From positions 18,628,837 through 18,692,836 of the forward strand of contig NC_087073.1 in NCBI RefSeq assembly GCF_026151205.1: 64,000 nucleotides of DNA, given 5' to 3'. The notes under the pieces are model-generated. The model had not been told where the DNA came from. It worked only from the letters and a program-made list of their open reading frames with translations, and did no database searches. Of this stretch, positions 54,001 to 61,983 are shown in pieces. This DNA comes from Bolinopsis microptera (Eukaryota > Ctenophora > Tentaculata > Lobata > Bolinopsidae). A program made the position numbers and the translations under genes. Positions within the stretch are counted from its first letter, which is position 1. Every line of letters begins with the position of its first letter.

Positions 54001-56902
54001 AAATCGACTTCATCATTTGCCGGAAGAAATGGCGGAACTCCGTCAAGAACTCCGAAGCATATGGTAGTTTCCACAGTATTGGCTCGGATCACAGAGTAGT
54101 CGTAGCAAGGGTAAAGCTTAGTCTACGGATAAGCAAGACGGAGAAGAGGGCTCCGGTTCTGGACTGGTCTAAACTTAAAACTGATATCGCTCTACAAGAG
54201 AGGTACACAGTGGAAGTTAAAAACCGCTTTTCCATACTTGAAAAGGATGATCAGACGGCAACAGAAAGGTACCAATGCTTTATTGATGCGAATAGGACAA
54301 CTTCTCGACTTTTACTACCTGAAAAGGAGAAAAAGAAAAGATGTAAAATCTCAGCGACTCCAAGTGTTGAAATTGCCAGGCTGAAGCTGAGGGAATGTAG
54401 CATAAAATACCACTCAGATGCTACAGAAGACAACCGAATAGCTGTCCAAGAGGGCAAACAGAAGCTAGGCGATGCTTATCAAGCAGCCAAAGAGCACCTG
54501 CTGGAGGGGCAGGTCCGGGAACTGGAGGAAGCAAGTTGGCAGGGCAGACATGCTAAAAGCTGGACCATGATCAACAAGATCACAGGTAAAGCTCCATCAT
54601 ATACTGGCAAAATCAAGGGAAACTCACCAACGGAAAGGGTTCAGAAATGGAAGGACTATTTTGCTACTCTTCTCGGCTCACCACCGACGGTAGAGAACGC
54701 GGAAGAGGATATTGATCCAGTCCACCCACCTCTGAATATCGGAACAGAACCGTTTACGTTGGATGAGTACAGGAAAGCAAAGTCCAGCATAAAGGAAGGG
54801 AAAGCATGGGGTGACGACAACATAGCCCCAGAAGTCTTAAAACGATGCGACCTTGATCAAATTGTCTTAGACTTCTGTAACAATGCTCTATTGAAAGGTG
54901 AGAAACCAGACCAATGGTCAACTGCCAACATCATACCAATTCCAAAGAAGGGCGACCTTAGCGAACCAATGAACTATCGGGGAATAAGCTTGTCATCCCT
55001 AGTTGCCAAGTCTCTAAACAAGATGGTTCTAAACCGGTTGAAGCCAGAAATCGAGACAATTCTGCGTAGAAACCAGAATGGATTCAGACCAGGAAGGTCA
55101 ACAACTCAACAGATATTGGTACTGAGACGTCTTATAGAGGGTGTCAAGAGTCGGAAACTGCCAGCTGTTCTGACATTTATAGACTTTAAGAAGGCTTTCG
55201 ACAGTGTACATCGTGGGAAAATGCTAAAGATTCTAGAAGCTTACGGCATTCCAGTCAAAATCGTGCAGCTTATACGGCTCATGTACGAGAAGACAATGGC
55301 CAAAGTCCTAACTCCAGACGGAGAAACTGAATTGTTCGAGATACTTGCAGGTGTGTTACAGGGTGATACCTTAGCACCTTACCTCTTTGCAATAGTCATC
55401 GACTACTGTATGAGGCAAGCCATAGGCGATGATGCGGAGCGACTTGGACTCACCCTCGAACGTAGAAAAAGCAGAAGAGTGGGGCCCAAGATCATCACCG
55501 ATGTGGACTTTGCAGATGATATAGCACTTATATCTGAGGACATGGACAAGGCTAACGAGTTCCTGCTCAGAGTAGAATCGGCGGCAGCAAGCGTGGGACT
55601 ACACATAAACGAAGGCAAGACCAAGGTCATGACACTGAATATGGAGGATCGATCTAGCGACCTACAAAGTCGATCCGGGGAAGCCATAGAAAATGTAGAT
55701 GATTTCATCTACTTAGGCTCCTGGATTGAGAGCACAGATAGGGAGATAAGGGTTAGAAAGGGAAAAGCGTGGGGTGCCCTACATAGACTGAAGGATATCT
55801 GGAAATCCAAACTCTCAAAGAGCCTAAAGATTAGATTGTTCATAGCGGCTTGTGAATCAGTACTGCTCTACGGATCAGAAACCTGGACACTGACAAAGGC
55901 TCAAGAGAAAAGTTTGGACGGGACATACACAAAGATGTTGCGTATGGTGCTGGGTATCTCATGGAAGGACAAGGTCAGCAATATAACTTTGTATGGTAGC
56001 CTCCCAAGGCTGTCAAACAAGTTACGAAGCAGGAGATTAAAAATGGCGGGACACTGCATCCGACATCCTGAGCTACTTGCCAGTGATTTAGTCTTATGGG
56101 AACCTACGCACGGTAGAGCACAGCAAGGCCGACCAAGACAAAGCTACTTGTCTATGTTACTGAAGGAAGTTGGGACAAACTCTAAAGAGGAACTGCGAAC
56201 CCTGATGCGGGACAGGGATATATGGAGGGGGTTTTCTGGCGTAGATCGGACTTAGCTCCGACATAGTAGTAGTAGTAGTAGTAGTATACGGTAATACATT
56301 TCTATTTTTTTAATTTGTCATATGAATCTTTGACTTTAACGATCATTCCAAGCGTTATAAAGCATGAAACATGTCTCTTATTCAAGTACTAATAATATTT
56401 GCGAATTTAAAGTCATCCTAAAGGTCAAATATGAAGACCTAAATTCATGGCATAAATTGGCATAAATGGAGAATTGGCCAAACAAAATTTCCATTTATGC
56501 CATGAAATTTCTATGCCATTTGATGAATTTTATGCCATTTTTCTCCATTCTATGCCATTGGTACCCCCCCGGACGTGTTATAAAACGTTGACTAACAACG
56601 CCTAGTGAACAAAATGTGCTTAGAAAATTATGCGCATAAAATGTACCATTACTGGTACTGCCTTAATATGTGAACGGTCCTTTGATACTTTGAGTAAAAC
56701 ATAATCGCCTCTTTTTTATTCTTATTGTTCTAGAACATTACCAGATGACTCCACAAAATCACACCTATTTTGAGATTTCTTTACTTAATTCCCACCAGGA
56801 AGTTGTATGAGAGTTGTAAAGCGACTGGATCTAGGAGAAATCAACATTCTGGACAGTATTTCTGCGTTAACACATTTTGGGAACAACCAGAACGTTCACT
56901 GA
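42033..56902 (+). CDS. POLR3C: DNA-directed RNA polymerase III subunit RPC3
   Basis: Eight coding exons join in phase to about 438 residues: 42033-42223, 42369-42630, 42878-43024, 43750-43834, 46557-46732, 46983-47210, 47378-47501 and 56799-56902 (stop TGA 56900). RPC3 forms, with RPC6 and RPC7, the Pol III initiation subcomplex in the nucleus. Evidence includes the N-terminal winged-helix segment (FGPICAKTVSTILKN), the Rpc82 core with EVVLEELLHQGSSF, an acidic Lys/Arg insert (KKSRSSGG), DDFGGGSFLINF, RERFGPKSHRIF...KKMIEQKQ, the domain IPYKDAKELLYTLYTENFLE, TPDFSPLRTFYL, and a C-terminal coiled coil whose last exon reads EINILDSISALTHF. The family is usually around 530 residues, so this copy is short in the linkers. 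Intron 4 (43835-46556) harbours an antisense GPCR, and intron 7 (47502-56798) an 8.6-kb mobile element. The ATG at 42033 is six bases after a 3' splice site. Confidence 0.9.
43944..43954 (-). promoter_or_regulatory. Overlapping poly(A) signals for the antisense GPCR
   Basis: On the minus strand two AATAAA hexamers overlap (TTTATTTTATT on the plus strand) about 20 bases after the GPCR stop codon. They lie inside POLR3C intron 4, in antisense, so they would not end the POLR3C transcript. Confidence 0.5.
43972..44864 (-). pseudogene. Rhodopsin-class GPCR nested antisense in POLR3C intron 4, one frameshift
   Basis: Frame 44864-44511 holds the N-terminus and TM1-TM3; frame 44532-43972 holds TM4-TM7 and the tail. 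TM1 has GNLVVLIAI, TM2 has NLAVADMGCG, TM3 ends in LCSLNVSK (DRY replaced, as in the GPCR at 608), TM7 has the canonical NPIVYLITIRSF. The two frames overlap at about 44511-44535, where one base is lacking or two are extra. So this is either a young pseudogene or a sequencing error. A GTGAGT...TTAG stretch of 35 bases (on the minus strand, ending at about 44543) would restore the frame if spliced, but it would delete half of TM3 and is too short for an animal intron. Confidence 0.75.
45957..46063 (-). pseudogene. Relic of a second GPCR copy (C-terminal tail)
   Basis: About 100 bases match the 3' end of the nested GPCR (43974-44062) at roughly 85% by eye, including GTAGCAGCTTGATTCAAATC and CTCACGAAATTG. 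It has an insertion near 45975. The rest of the gene is missing, so a tandem duplicate was largely lost. Confidence 0.75.
48380..49045 (+). repeat. Dispersed GAGGCTAAC motif cluster
   Basis: ATGAGGCTAAC or close variants occur about seven times (near 48386, 48520, 48552, 48693, 48978, 49027 and others), one with its inverse TTAGCCTCA at 48399. A longer direct repeat, starting ACTTTTGTGTATATTTTCGA, is at 48564 and 48808. The style recalls the TGAGGTAAAATGAGG units of the 27.8-kb element. Confidence 0.6.
49231..50511 (+). pseudogene. Penelope-like element: RT C-terminal half plus GIY-YIG endonuclease
   Basis: The frame opens inside the RT palm. RRYIDDG is the catalytic motif; LDIEFCFDPEGNL, SYLHFSSAHPNHIYSGIVYS and QCIRLRRI are typical Penelope RT thumb features. 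Then comes a Lys-rich linker, a CRKKNCATC Cys cluster and a GIY-YIG-type nuclease (YNIIYLIRCKLCEKPYVGKS, R.RFGEHRRA, LHLHIEHG, final KEHRYI). The 3' end (50511) looks complete. The upstream RT fingers are missing, so the copy is 5' truncated, a common fate of such elements. It lies within the composite element in the sense direction of POLR3C. Confidence 0.85.
50950..51672. repeat. Long inverted repeat, arms about 345 bp
   Basis: The two arms begin with TTAAGGGGGCA and end with TGCCCCCTTAA. They pair along almost their full length; the centre is around 51288-51326 (CTTGGACCT...AGGTCCAAG). Arms differ by a few substitutions and small indels. The arm includes GCGCGCGATTGAAAATCGC, itself a small hairpin. 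No open frame of note. A transcript would form a long double-stranded RNA. Likely a foldback-type MITE. Confidence 0.9.
51690..52580 (+). pseudogene. Unrecognised ORF set inside the composite element
   Basis: The frame from about 51672 to 52169 reads like protein (AEIVTYYLGSDQNEQLFAFI, SSGRSRNTDAIIMAHGMERK, AHARGSTVLHPTVHLKK, SWEAVDDEAG). Coding then seems to shift frame into 52141-52392 (acidic, DDCDDGE) and again into 52335-52580 (VRIYNQPECGCS, ATGVVRFISYKSC). It looks like one protein of roughly 300 residues broken by one or two frameshifts. No known domain is recognised. It may be the protein of the host element or a captured gene fragment. Confidence 0.45.
52581..53288. other. Stretch between ORF set and LINE
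   Basis: No repeat or gene is recognised. The latter part is probably the 5' UTR of the APE/RT LINE. Confidence 0.3.
53289..56288 (+). mobile_element. APE-type LINE (RTE/CFDP2-like), apparently full coding length
   Basis: The frame is open from about 53289 through the LINE protein to 56255, followed by a short 3' UTR and a (TAG)n tail at 56265-56285 in place of poly(A), as in RTE-like families. No ORF1 is seen. Target duplication was not identified. Confidence 0.7.
53442..56255 (+). CDS. LINE endonuclease / reverse transcriptase, uninterrupted
   Basis: At least 937 residues are open without a stop or frameshift. The apurinic-type endonuclease has all its key motifs: VGTLNVRTI (in the same frame just upstream of this ATG), LGIQEHR with the catalytic Glu, VVGDLNAH, SQIDFI and GSDHR. 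RT motifs: NGFRPGRSTTQQILVLRRLI, FIDFKKAFDSV, GVLQGDTLAPYLF, DFADDIALIS (catalytic) and FIYLGSWI. A C-terminal MAGHCIRHPE...GRPRQSY region matches RTE/CFDP2-type LINEs. Since the domain set continues upstream of the ATG at 53442, the true start may be earlier. Integrity suggests recent activity. It is nested within the composite element in POLR3C intron 7. Confidence 0.85.
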   Translation: MRDSGVHILGIQEHRVVHSTEIEYQDLGSSHLITTSAWRTSNGAAAGGVGIVLDKKTVFNSLISVYSHDRRTMVANFAGNPVTTVIVTYSPTEGATVDEAENYYDSLGGAIDQIPAHNLLFVVGDLNAHVSSSGNWTSFHKGPANRNGRLLEDMLLERQLEITNTRFQKRRGKLWTYLSDMSQSKSQIDFIICRKKWRNSVKNSEAYGSFHSIGSDHRVVVARVKLSLRISKTEKRAPVLDWSKLKTDIALQERYTVEVKNRFSILEKDDQTATERYQCFIDANRTTSRLLLPEKEKKKRCKISATPSVEIARLKLRECSIKYHSDATEDNRIAVQEGKQKLGDAYQAAKEHLLEGQVRELEEASWQGRHAKSWTMINKITGKAPSYTGKIKGNSPTERVQKWKDYFATLLGSPPTVENAEEDIDPVHPPLNIGTEPFTLDEYRKAKSSIKEGKAWGDDNIAPEVLKRCDLDQIVLDFCNNALLKGEKPDQWSTANIIPIPKKGDLSEPMNYRGISLSSLVAKSLNKMVLNRLKPEIETILRRNQNGFRPGRSTTQQILVLRRLIEGVKSRKLPAVLTFIDFKKAFDSVHRGKMLKILEAYGIPVKIVQLIRLMYEKTMAKVLTPDGETELFEILAGVLQGDTLAPYLFAIVIDYCMRQAIGDDAERLGLTLERRKSRRVGPKIITDVDFADDIALISEDMDKANEFLLRVESAAASVGLHINEGKTKVMTLNMEDRSSDLQSRSGEAIENVDDFIYLGSWIESTDREIRVRKGKAWGALHRLKDIWKSKLSKSLKIRLFIAACESVLLYGSETWTLTKAQEKSLDGTYTKMLRMVLGISWKDKVSNITLYGSLPRLSNKLRSRRLKMAGHCIRHPELLASDLVLWEPTHGRAQQGRPRQSYLSMLLKEVGTNSKEELRTLMRDRDIWRGFSGVDRT

Positions 56903-57295
56903 CCCATTTAGAATATTTTTATAATAATATGCCTGGATTGGGTTTTTATTCAGTGATTGTGATATCATACATTTTATTTATTTTCAGCGATGTACTAATT
57001 TATTTCGAAGCTTTATCCATCCATCTGTCGTACTAACTGGTCACGTGATCTGTAACCCTAATCTTTATATTCTTTTCACAATGAGGAAGGGAAATTTAGA
57101 AGTCCTTTAAATTTTGTGGCTTCATAAAACGCTTTTGTTCTGTGAACTTCTCGTTCTGTTACAGGCCTCATCAGATATTATTCTGTATGACTTTCATGTT
57201 GTAACACTAAATTCTTGACATTGATATTGAACATGTTTTGAGTTTGTTTCATTGTTTTTTCTTCATTCTATTATATATCTATGTTTATACAGCTG
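56903..57295. other. POLR3C to CENP-V-like gene spacer
   Basis: A 393-base gap with no exon. It ends in a T-rich tract and TTTATACAG three bases before the next ATG. Confidence 0.5.
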
Positions 57296-57718
57296 ATGGC
57301 AGGAGTTGCAGCCTCTGAAGATCTAGTCACTCACTCTGGTTCATGTCATTGTGGTAATGTTAAGTTCACAGTTCTAGCTCCCAGCACGCTGGATGTTTGG
57401 AAGTGCAACTGTTCCATCTGTACTAAGAAACAAAACGACCATTTTATCGTACCCAAATCCAGATTGACACTGGCTCCAGGATCAGAGAACCATCTTACAA
57501 CCTACTCGTTCAACAGTGGTAAAGCGAAACATACCTTCTGTAAAACATGTGGCGTGCAGAGTTTTTATACCCCTCGATCAAACCCTGATGGAGTTGGGGT
57601 CATGCCCCATTGTATTGATAGTAAGACTGTGACTGAAATTGTGTGCAAGGAGTTTGATGGACAGAACTGGGAACAGTTTATTGAAACTTCTGATATCCGG
57701 AGTAAATCTAAAGAGTGA
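57296..57718 (+). CDS. CENPV: Gfa-domain zinc protein, centromere protein V-like
   Basis: A 140-residue, single-exon Gfa (glutathione-dependent formaldehyde-activating) fold protein. Zinc ligands: SCHCG near residue 18, CNCSIC near 38-43 and FCKTCG near 82-87. The runs QNDHFIVP, TTYSFNSGKAKHTFCK and QSFYTPRSNPDG.G..PHC.D match vertebrate CENP-V closely. CENP-V acts in centromere organisation and mitosis; this copy lacks the long basic N-terminal extension of mammalian CENP-V, so it corresponds to the catalytic-fold core. The ATG at 57296 lies three bases after an AG (TTATACAG), hence a 5'-UTR intron or trans-splice site is likely. It lies between POLR3C and PDCD7 on the same strand. Confidence 0.85.
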   Translation: MAGVAASEDLVTHSGSCHCGNVKFTVLAPSTLDVWKCNCSICTKKQNDHFIVPKSRLTLAPGSENHLTTYSFNSGKAKHTFCKTCGVQSFYTPRSNPDGVGVMPHCIDSKTVTEIVCKEFDGQNWEQFIETSDIRSKSKE

Positions 57719-58018
57719 TATTTTTAATTTTTAACTTTTACTTTGAGCTTGGGTAAACTGTTATGCTAGGAGATCAATTTCATAACTTTTCTATTGTGGA
57801 TAAATTCAAAGTTTGTAGTTCAGCAGAATGTTCTGAGAAGGAAGATGAAAGTAAAATACATCTAAAAATTAAATGAAAGGGAAGTGTTATTCTCAGTGAT
57901 CTCAACCGCCAACTTACAGTTCCACTACTGTTCAGTATCTATTTCTATTTTGTGTACTATCAGCATAATACATGAAAGTGCTGTCCATTTCTCCGTAATA
58001 ACTCAATGCACTGTTTAG
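57719..58018. other. CENP-V-like to PDCD7 spacer
   Basis: About 300 bases; AT-rich, no AATAAA seen, ends with CTGTTTAG, the 3' splice site before the PDCD7 start. Confidence 0.45.
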
Positions 58019-58023
58019 GTATC

Positions 58024-61000
58024 ATGTACCATCCTGGAATGTATCAGCGGATGCAGCATTCTCAGTACAGAATGCCGCCGCAACACCAGTTACCCCGACA
58101 CCAATACTCGCCACACGTTCGATACCAAGGTAATCGTAGCTTTCCTACAATACTTATCTCCATTATGGTCTTTGTTCTAGGTCTAATGGTAGATGCAGCG
58201 ATTTGTTCTCTTTCGTATAAGTCACAAAAGAGACGAATTTTCTGTTGAGCTTTATGTAAGACGCGACCGGTTTTTCAGACGTTTTTGTGCGCAACACATG
58301 AAGCGCGCGATCGCGCGCAGATTTCATTTGAATTAAATATGTAGTAACGTATATATAATAGGTGACCTCTAGCTTCCTCTAGACTCAAGGTACTCTCTTG
58401 CTTTCGTGATGCAACTGATATTGCGGCTAGGTCCACCAGCTGTTGTACAATAAAATTACATGGTCATTGGACCTATAGAATATCCCGATTGAATTTCGCG
58501 ATCGATCCTTGCCATTAGTATTTAGTCCAGTATTAGGTGGGTAGATCAATACCACAATACTTCTTCTTTACAGTGACATTTCTGAGAATGTCGGTGTTCG
58601 GTATTCACACACTTTATTGATGTTCTTCCTTCAGGTGATATGCAACAGCCCAACAAGCGTAGAAAGGTTGAACTAAGTACAGACGACAAGAGATTTTTGG
58701 GGGCTTTTCAACAGCGAGTCGGTCTTCGGCGAAAGGACACCGCTCGACAAACGGTACTTTACGGGTCTCATTTTGCGCCTAAGTAATTTCTTAGGTAAAG
58801 TCCACTCAAGGTGCTAAAATATGACTGTACCATCCATATATATATTTCTAATTCTCACTTCTGACAGTTCTGAGATCAAATATTATAACTTTTTCAGGTC
58901 GCTCAAACATTGGAAAAGCTCGGAAACGTGTACAAATTGTTAGAGAAATGTAAAGACAACCTCAGTGACGTTGATGTTGCAAAAAAGCTGGTGGGTTCTT
59001 ATCAGCTCCAATGATTTTGTCATGAACCTCCAGATTATTGATAGATATTGGGTTTTTTAAGTTATTGTCAAGTAAGTAACCTGTGATATTCAGGAGGAAT
59101 CCAGTGCTCAAGTAACAAAAGTGTGCACGAAACAGAACATGAGTCATCTCAAGAAGATCATAGTTCAGAGACACAAGAAGAAAGTTAACAATGCAGAGAA
59201 AAGAAACGCGAAAATAGCCGCTCTAGCCCTCGAAATAGACCATTGGAGGGCCACTATGCTGGCTCAAGATAAGAAGAAAAAGGAGGTAATTATTATTTTA
59301 ACCCGGTCTGACACTATTGGTAGCTACTCTGGAAGATAAATCATAATTTACATTTAACCTAATTTTTAATCGGAAATGGAGCTGAGGAAGTGAGGGAATA
59401 TAAATGCACAATATGCGTGCGGTTTCTTCTTTAAAATCTATTTCTTACATTTCATACATTCCTGACAGGACGATGAGCTCTGCAGCACGGCGGGGAACAC
59501 ACTTCAACAAGTATTGCAGAAACAGAGACAAACCAAACGTTTACTGGACACTGTCAAACTTCTAGTTGATCTCCGAGATATCAGAAAACAGCAGTCTGCT
59601 AGACGCCATGGTGAGTTTCAGTGCTGTGCTGAGATAGTTTGTGGGTTCTGGCCTGGCTTTGCATAGAAGTGCGGATGTGATTAAAGGTATTATCACTTAC
59701 GGAAATACTAAGAATAATGAATTATGGCATTATTTCAAAATTCGACAAAACCTTTGCTTTGATAACATTTATGGTTTTATCGTTCAGAAAAATCTAATGC
59801 TTTTCAAACCATTCATAGCTTCAATATTTAACAAGAATTTCGCCGCGGTTACACCACGCTCGATCAATTTTCCCTGCTTAAACCGTTAATATTTGCAACG
59901 AAAAGTTAATTTTATCGATTAATAATAATAACAAGAATTTCGCCGCGGTGAAACCACGCACGATCAATTTTCCCTACGATGTACTTGTACCATTAATTCT
60001 TTTGAGTGAAAAGTGTGACTGGAAAAAAGTGCATCATATTTACATACTATGTTTTTTATAAATGAGTGTGATTCGTGCATGGTATAAATTGACGATTTAT
60101 TTGACCAATGCAGCGCCGCGCATCAACAATAAATAAATCCAGAAAATTGCGGAAAATAACTTTGCGAAGGAGGAATTTCACTGTAATTAATTAACACATG
60201 GCTAGCGTCGAACGCAGCATAACAGACGCTTCCTATACACTTAATTATAGGGGAGTGGTCTATATTTCGAAGGAGCAGACTTTTGTCATCATCGCAGGTC
60301 CATCGGGCCACCTCATATATCCAAACCCGATTACTTATTCCCTACGATCTTTTTGCCTTCGGCAAGAGTAGGGAAAAAATTAGATATTGGATTATTTTGT
60401 TGTTAAAAAGTTGCAATATTTTCATCGTAATTTGTCATTGCGCGCGTGCAGGATTGCATGTACTAGAATATTTAGTACGCCGCGCACAAATTTTGGGCTA
60501 ATTTAATTTGAACGGCATCGTTTGACAATTGAAATTCGCGTTGGATACTGCAATTAACTAACACATGCCGAGCGTCGCGCGCAGCATAACAGACGCTTCC
60601 TATACTCATAATTATAGGGGAGTGGTCTATATTGCGAAGGAGCAGACTTTTGTCGTCACCGCAGGTCCATCGGGATAGCTCATATATCCAAACCCGATTA
60701 CTTATTCCCTACGATCTTTTTGCCTTCGACAAGAGCAGGGAAAAAAATTTTATATTCAGACAACGTCAAGAAAAACTTACCTATTCAGGAACATTCGTCG
60801 AGCCGGAGGTGGACCAGAGATTTGATAGAAACGTCAGTAAAATTAAAGAAGTCATCAAAGAAAAACTTGAGGTTTGTTATTTCTGCTGACTAAAATATAA
60901 AATAAATGGAAATATCAGCGTATTAAAAGAACCCTAGTTTTGTGTTTCTTAGGTTGCTACTTGCTTGTGTTCCTTAGGTTGCTACTTGTTGTAAATCAAA

Positions 61001-61712
61001 GAAGATTTTTCGAAAATGCATCTTGAGCCGCATCTTAGAATGTATTTTGTCGTGATGTTTAATTTTTAAATCTTTTCTCTCCACCAGACGTTTTATGCTG
61101 AAGAAAAGACAATAAAAGTTTTGATGGATTCAAATGAAGCTGACATTTGGGGAGTAGAGAAGAAGCTTAGACAACTCGAGCATATTCCTGATAACGGTAA
61201 ATTTTTATATGTACCTAAAACATCAATCGATAGTTTTATGTTATAGTAAATTTTCATTTTTACGTATAAAATATGGTTAAGCAAGTCACTAAAAGTTAAA
61301 ACGAACGTTTTATTTTCAGTTATCGATTACAGCAGCGTATATCTGGAAATCCAATACAATCCTCGCAAACTTGTAGAAATAAGGTTCGTTATTTTATTAT
61401 CTCCTTTTTTATGGTCCTTGAATTCTTCTATCAGACAGATTTGAGATGGAATTTGTGAATATAATTAGCAACCAGTTTAAAAGTATTATTTTATTACCGT
61501 AATGAAAAATATGACCCTACAGGCGAGAATGGGACGATTACCTGTGTGCGCCAGGGACCCCAGCAGGTACCCGCATTCCTACAACCACCCTGCTGCCTCC
61601 CTCTAACCCCAGTCCTCAATGGGGACAATACTTGCGAGTTGAAAGTAGCCACTCCCCCTCTACTTCTCACCAACCCCCGCCACCCCCAATGGAACCAATA
61701 CCTAAAAGTTGA
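58024..61712 (+). CDS. PDCD7: PDCD7, U11/U12 snRNP 59K-like protein
   Basis: Nine exons are seen: 58024-58129, 58635-58753, 58898-58990, 59094-59285, 59469-59610, 60760-60871, 61088-61196, 61320-61383 and 61523-61712. PDCD7 is the 59-kDa protein of the U11/U12 particle of the minor spliceosome. The N-terminus is Gln/Pro/His-rich (MYHPGMYQRMQ); a basic coiled-coil region follows (IIVQRHKKKVNNAEKRNAK), then LLDTVKLLVDLRDIRKQQSA, VDQRFDRNVSKIKEVIKEKL, FYAEEKTIKVLM, and a C-terminus with REWDDYL, IPTTTLLPP and PQWGQYL as in PDCD7. All joins are in phase except 59610 to 60760, which would change frame; a small exon is missing or the duplicated stretch (60183-60748) disturbs it. The last 25 codons enter a Ser/Pro-rich tail and end at TGA 61710 in the first minisatellite unit. 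Confidence 0.82.
59832..59985. repeat. Direct repeat pair in a PDCD7 intron
   Basis: Two ~50-base copies, each with AACAAGAATTTCGCCGCGGT and a CGATCAATTTTCCCT end, start about 98 bases apart (59831 and 59929). Confidence 0.8.
60183..60748. repeat. Segmental direct duplication of ~200 bp in a PDCD7 intron
   Basis: Copy A about 60183-60382, copy B about 60551-60748. Both contain GCAGCATAACAGACGCTTCC, GGGGAGTGGTCTATATT and CCCGATTACTTATTCCCTAC. Copy B runs directly into the acceptor (TTATATTCAG) of the exon at 60760. Copy A carries a similar but broken end without the AG. Both include a possible inner acceptor, CGCAG before GTCCATCGG. Confidence 0.85.
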
Positions 61713-61983
61713 GATACTTGGTTCCAATACCTACAAGTTGAGATACTTGGTTCCAATACCTACAAGTTGAGATACTTGGTTCCAATACCTACAAGTTGAG
61801 ATACTTGGTTCCAATACCTACAAGTTGAGATACTTGGTTCCAATACCTACAAGTTGAGATACTTGGTTCCAATACCTACAAGTTGAGATACTTGGTTCCA
61901 ATACCTACAAGTTGAGATACTTGGTTCCAATACCTACAAGTTGAGATACTTGGTTCCAATACCTACAAGTTGAGATACTTGGT
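61695..61983 (+). repeat. 29-bp minisatellite, about 10 copies
   Basis: The unit TACCTACAAGTTGAGATACTTGGTTCCAA (29 bases; core ACAAGTTGAGATACTTGG) repeats about ten times with almost no variation except the first copy (AAAAG). The first copy supplies the PDCD7 stop codon. Spacer-less, so not a CRISPR array. Confidence 0.95.

Larger units (their letters stand above)
47964..56570. mobile_element. 8.6-kb composite element with inverted ends and 8-bp target duplication
   Basis: The direct repeat GGACGTGT flanks it at 47956-47963 and 56571-56578. The left end is GGGGGGTACCAATGGCATAA; the right end is TATGCCATTGGTACCCCCCC, its inverse. A ~124-base module (left about 47964-48092, right about 56447-56570) lies in direct orientation at both ends and each copy is partly self-complementary (CATTTATGCCATGAAATTTC core). 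Contents in order: GAGGCTAAC motif array, truncated Penelope-like ORF, 723-bp inverted repeat, decayed ORF set, APE/RT LINE. No recognisable DDE transposase is seen. It sits in POLR3C intron 7. Confidence 0.7.

Noticed and set aside
61695-61983. 29-bp repeat array as a CRISPR
   Set aside because: Units are adjacent with no spacers, and the genome is eukaryotic. It is a minisatellite.
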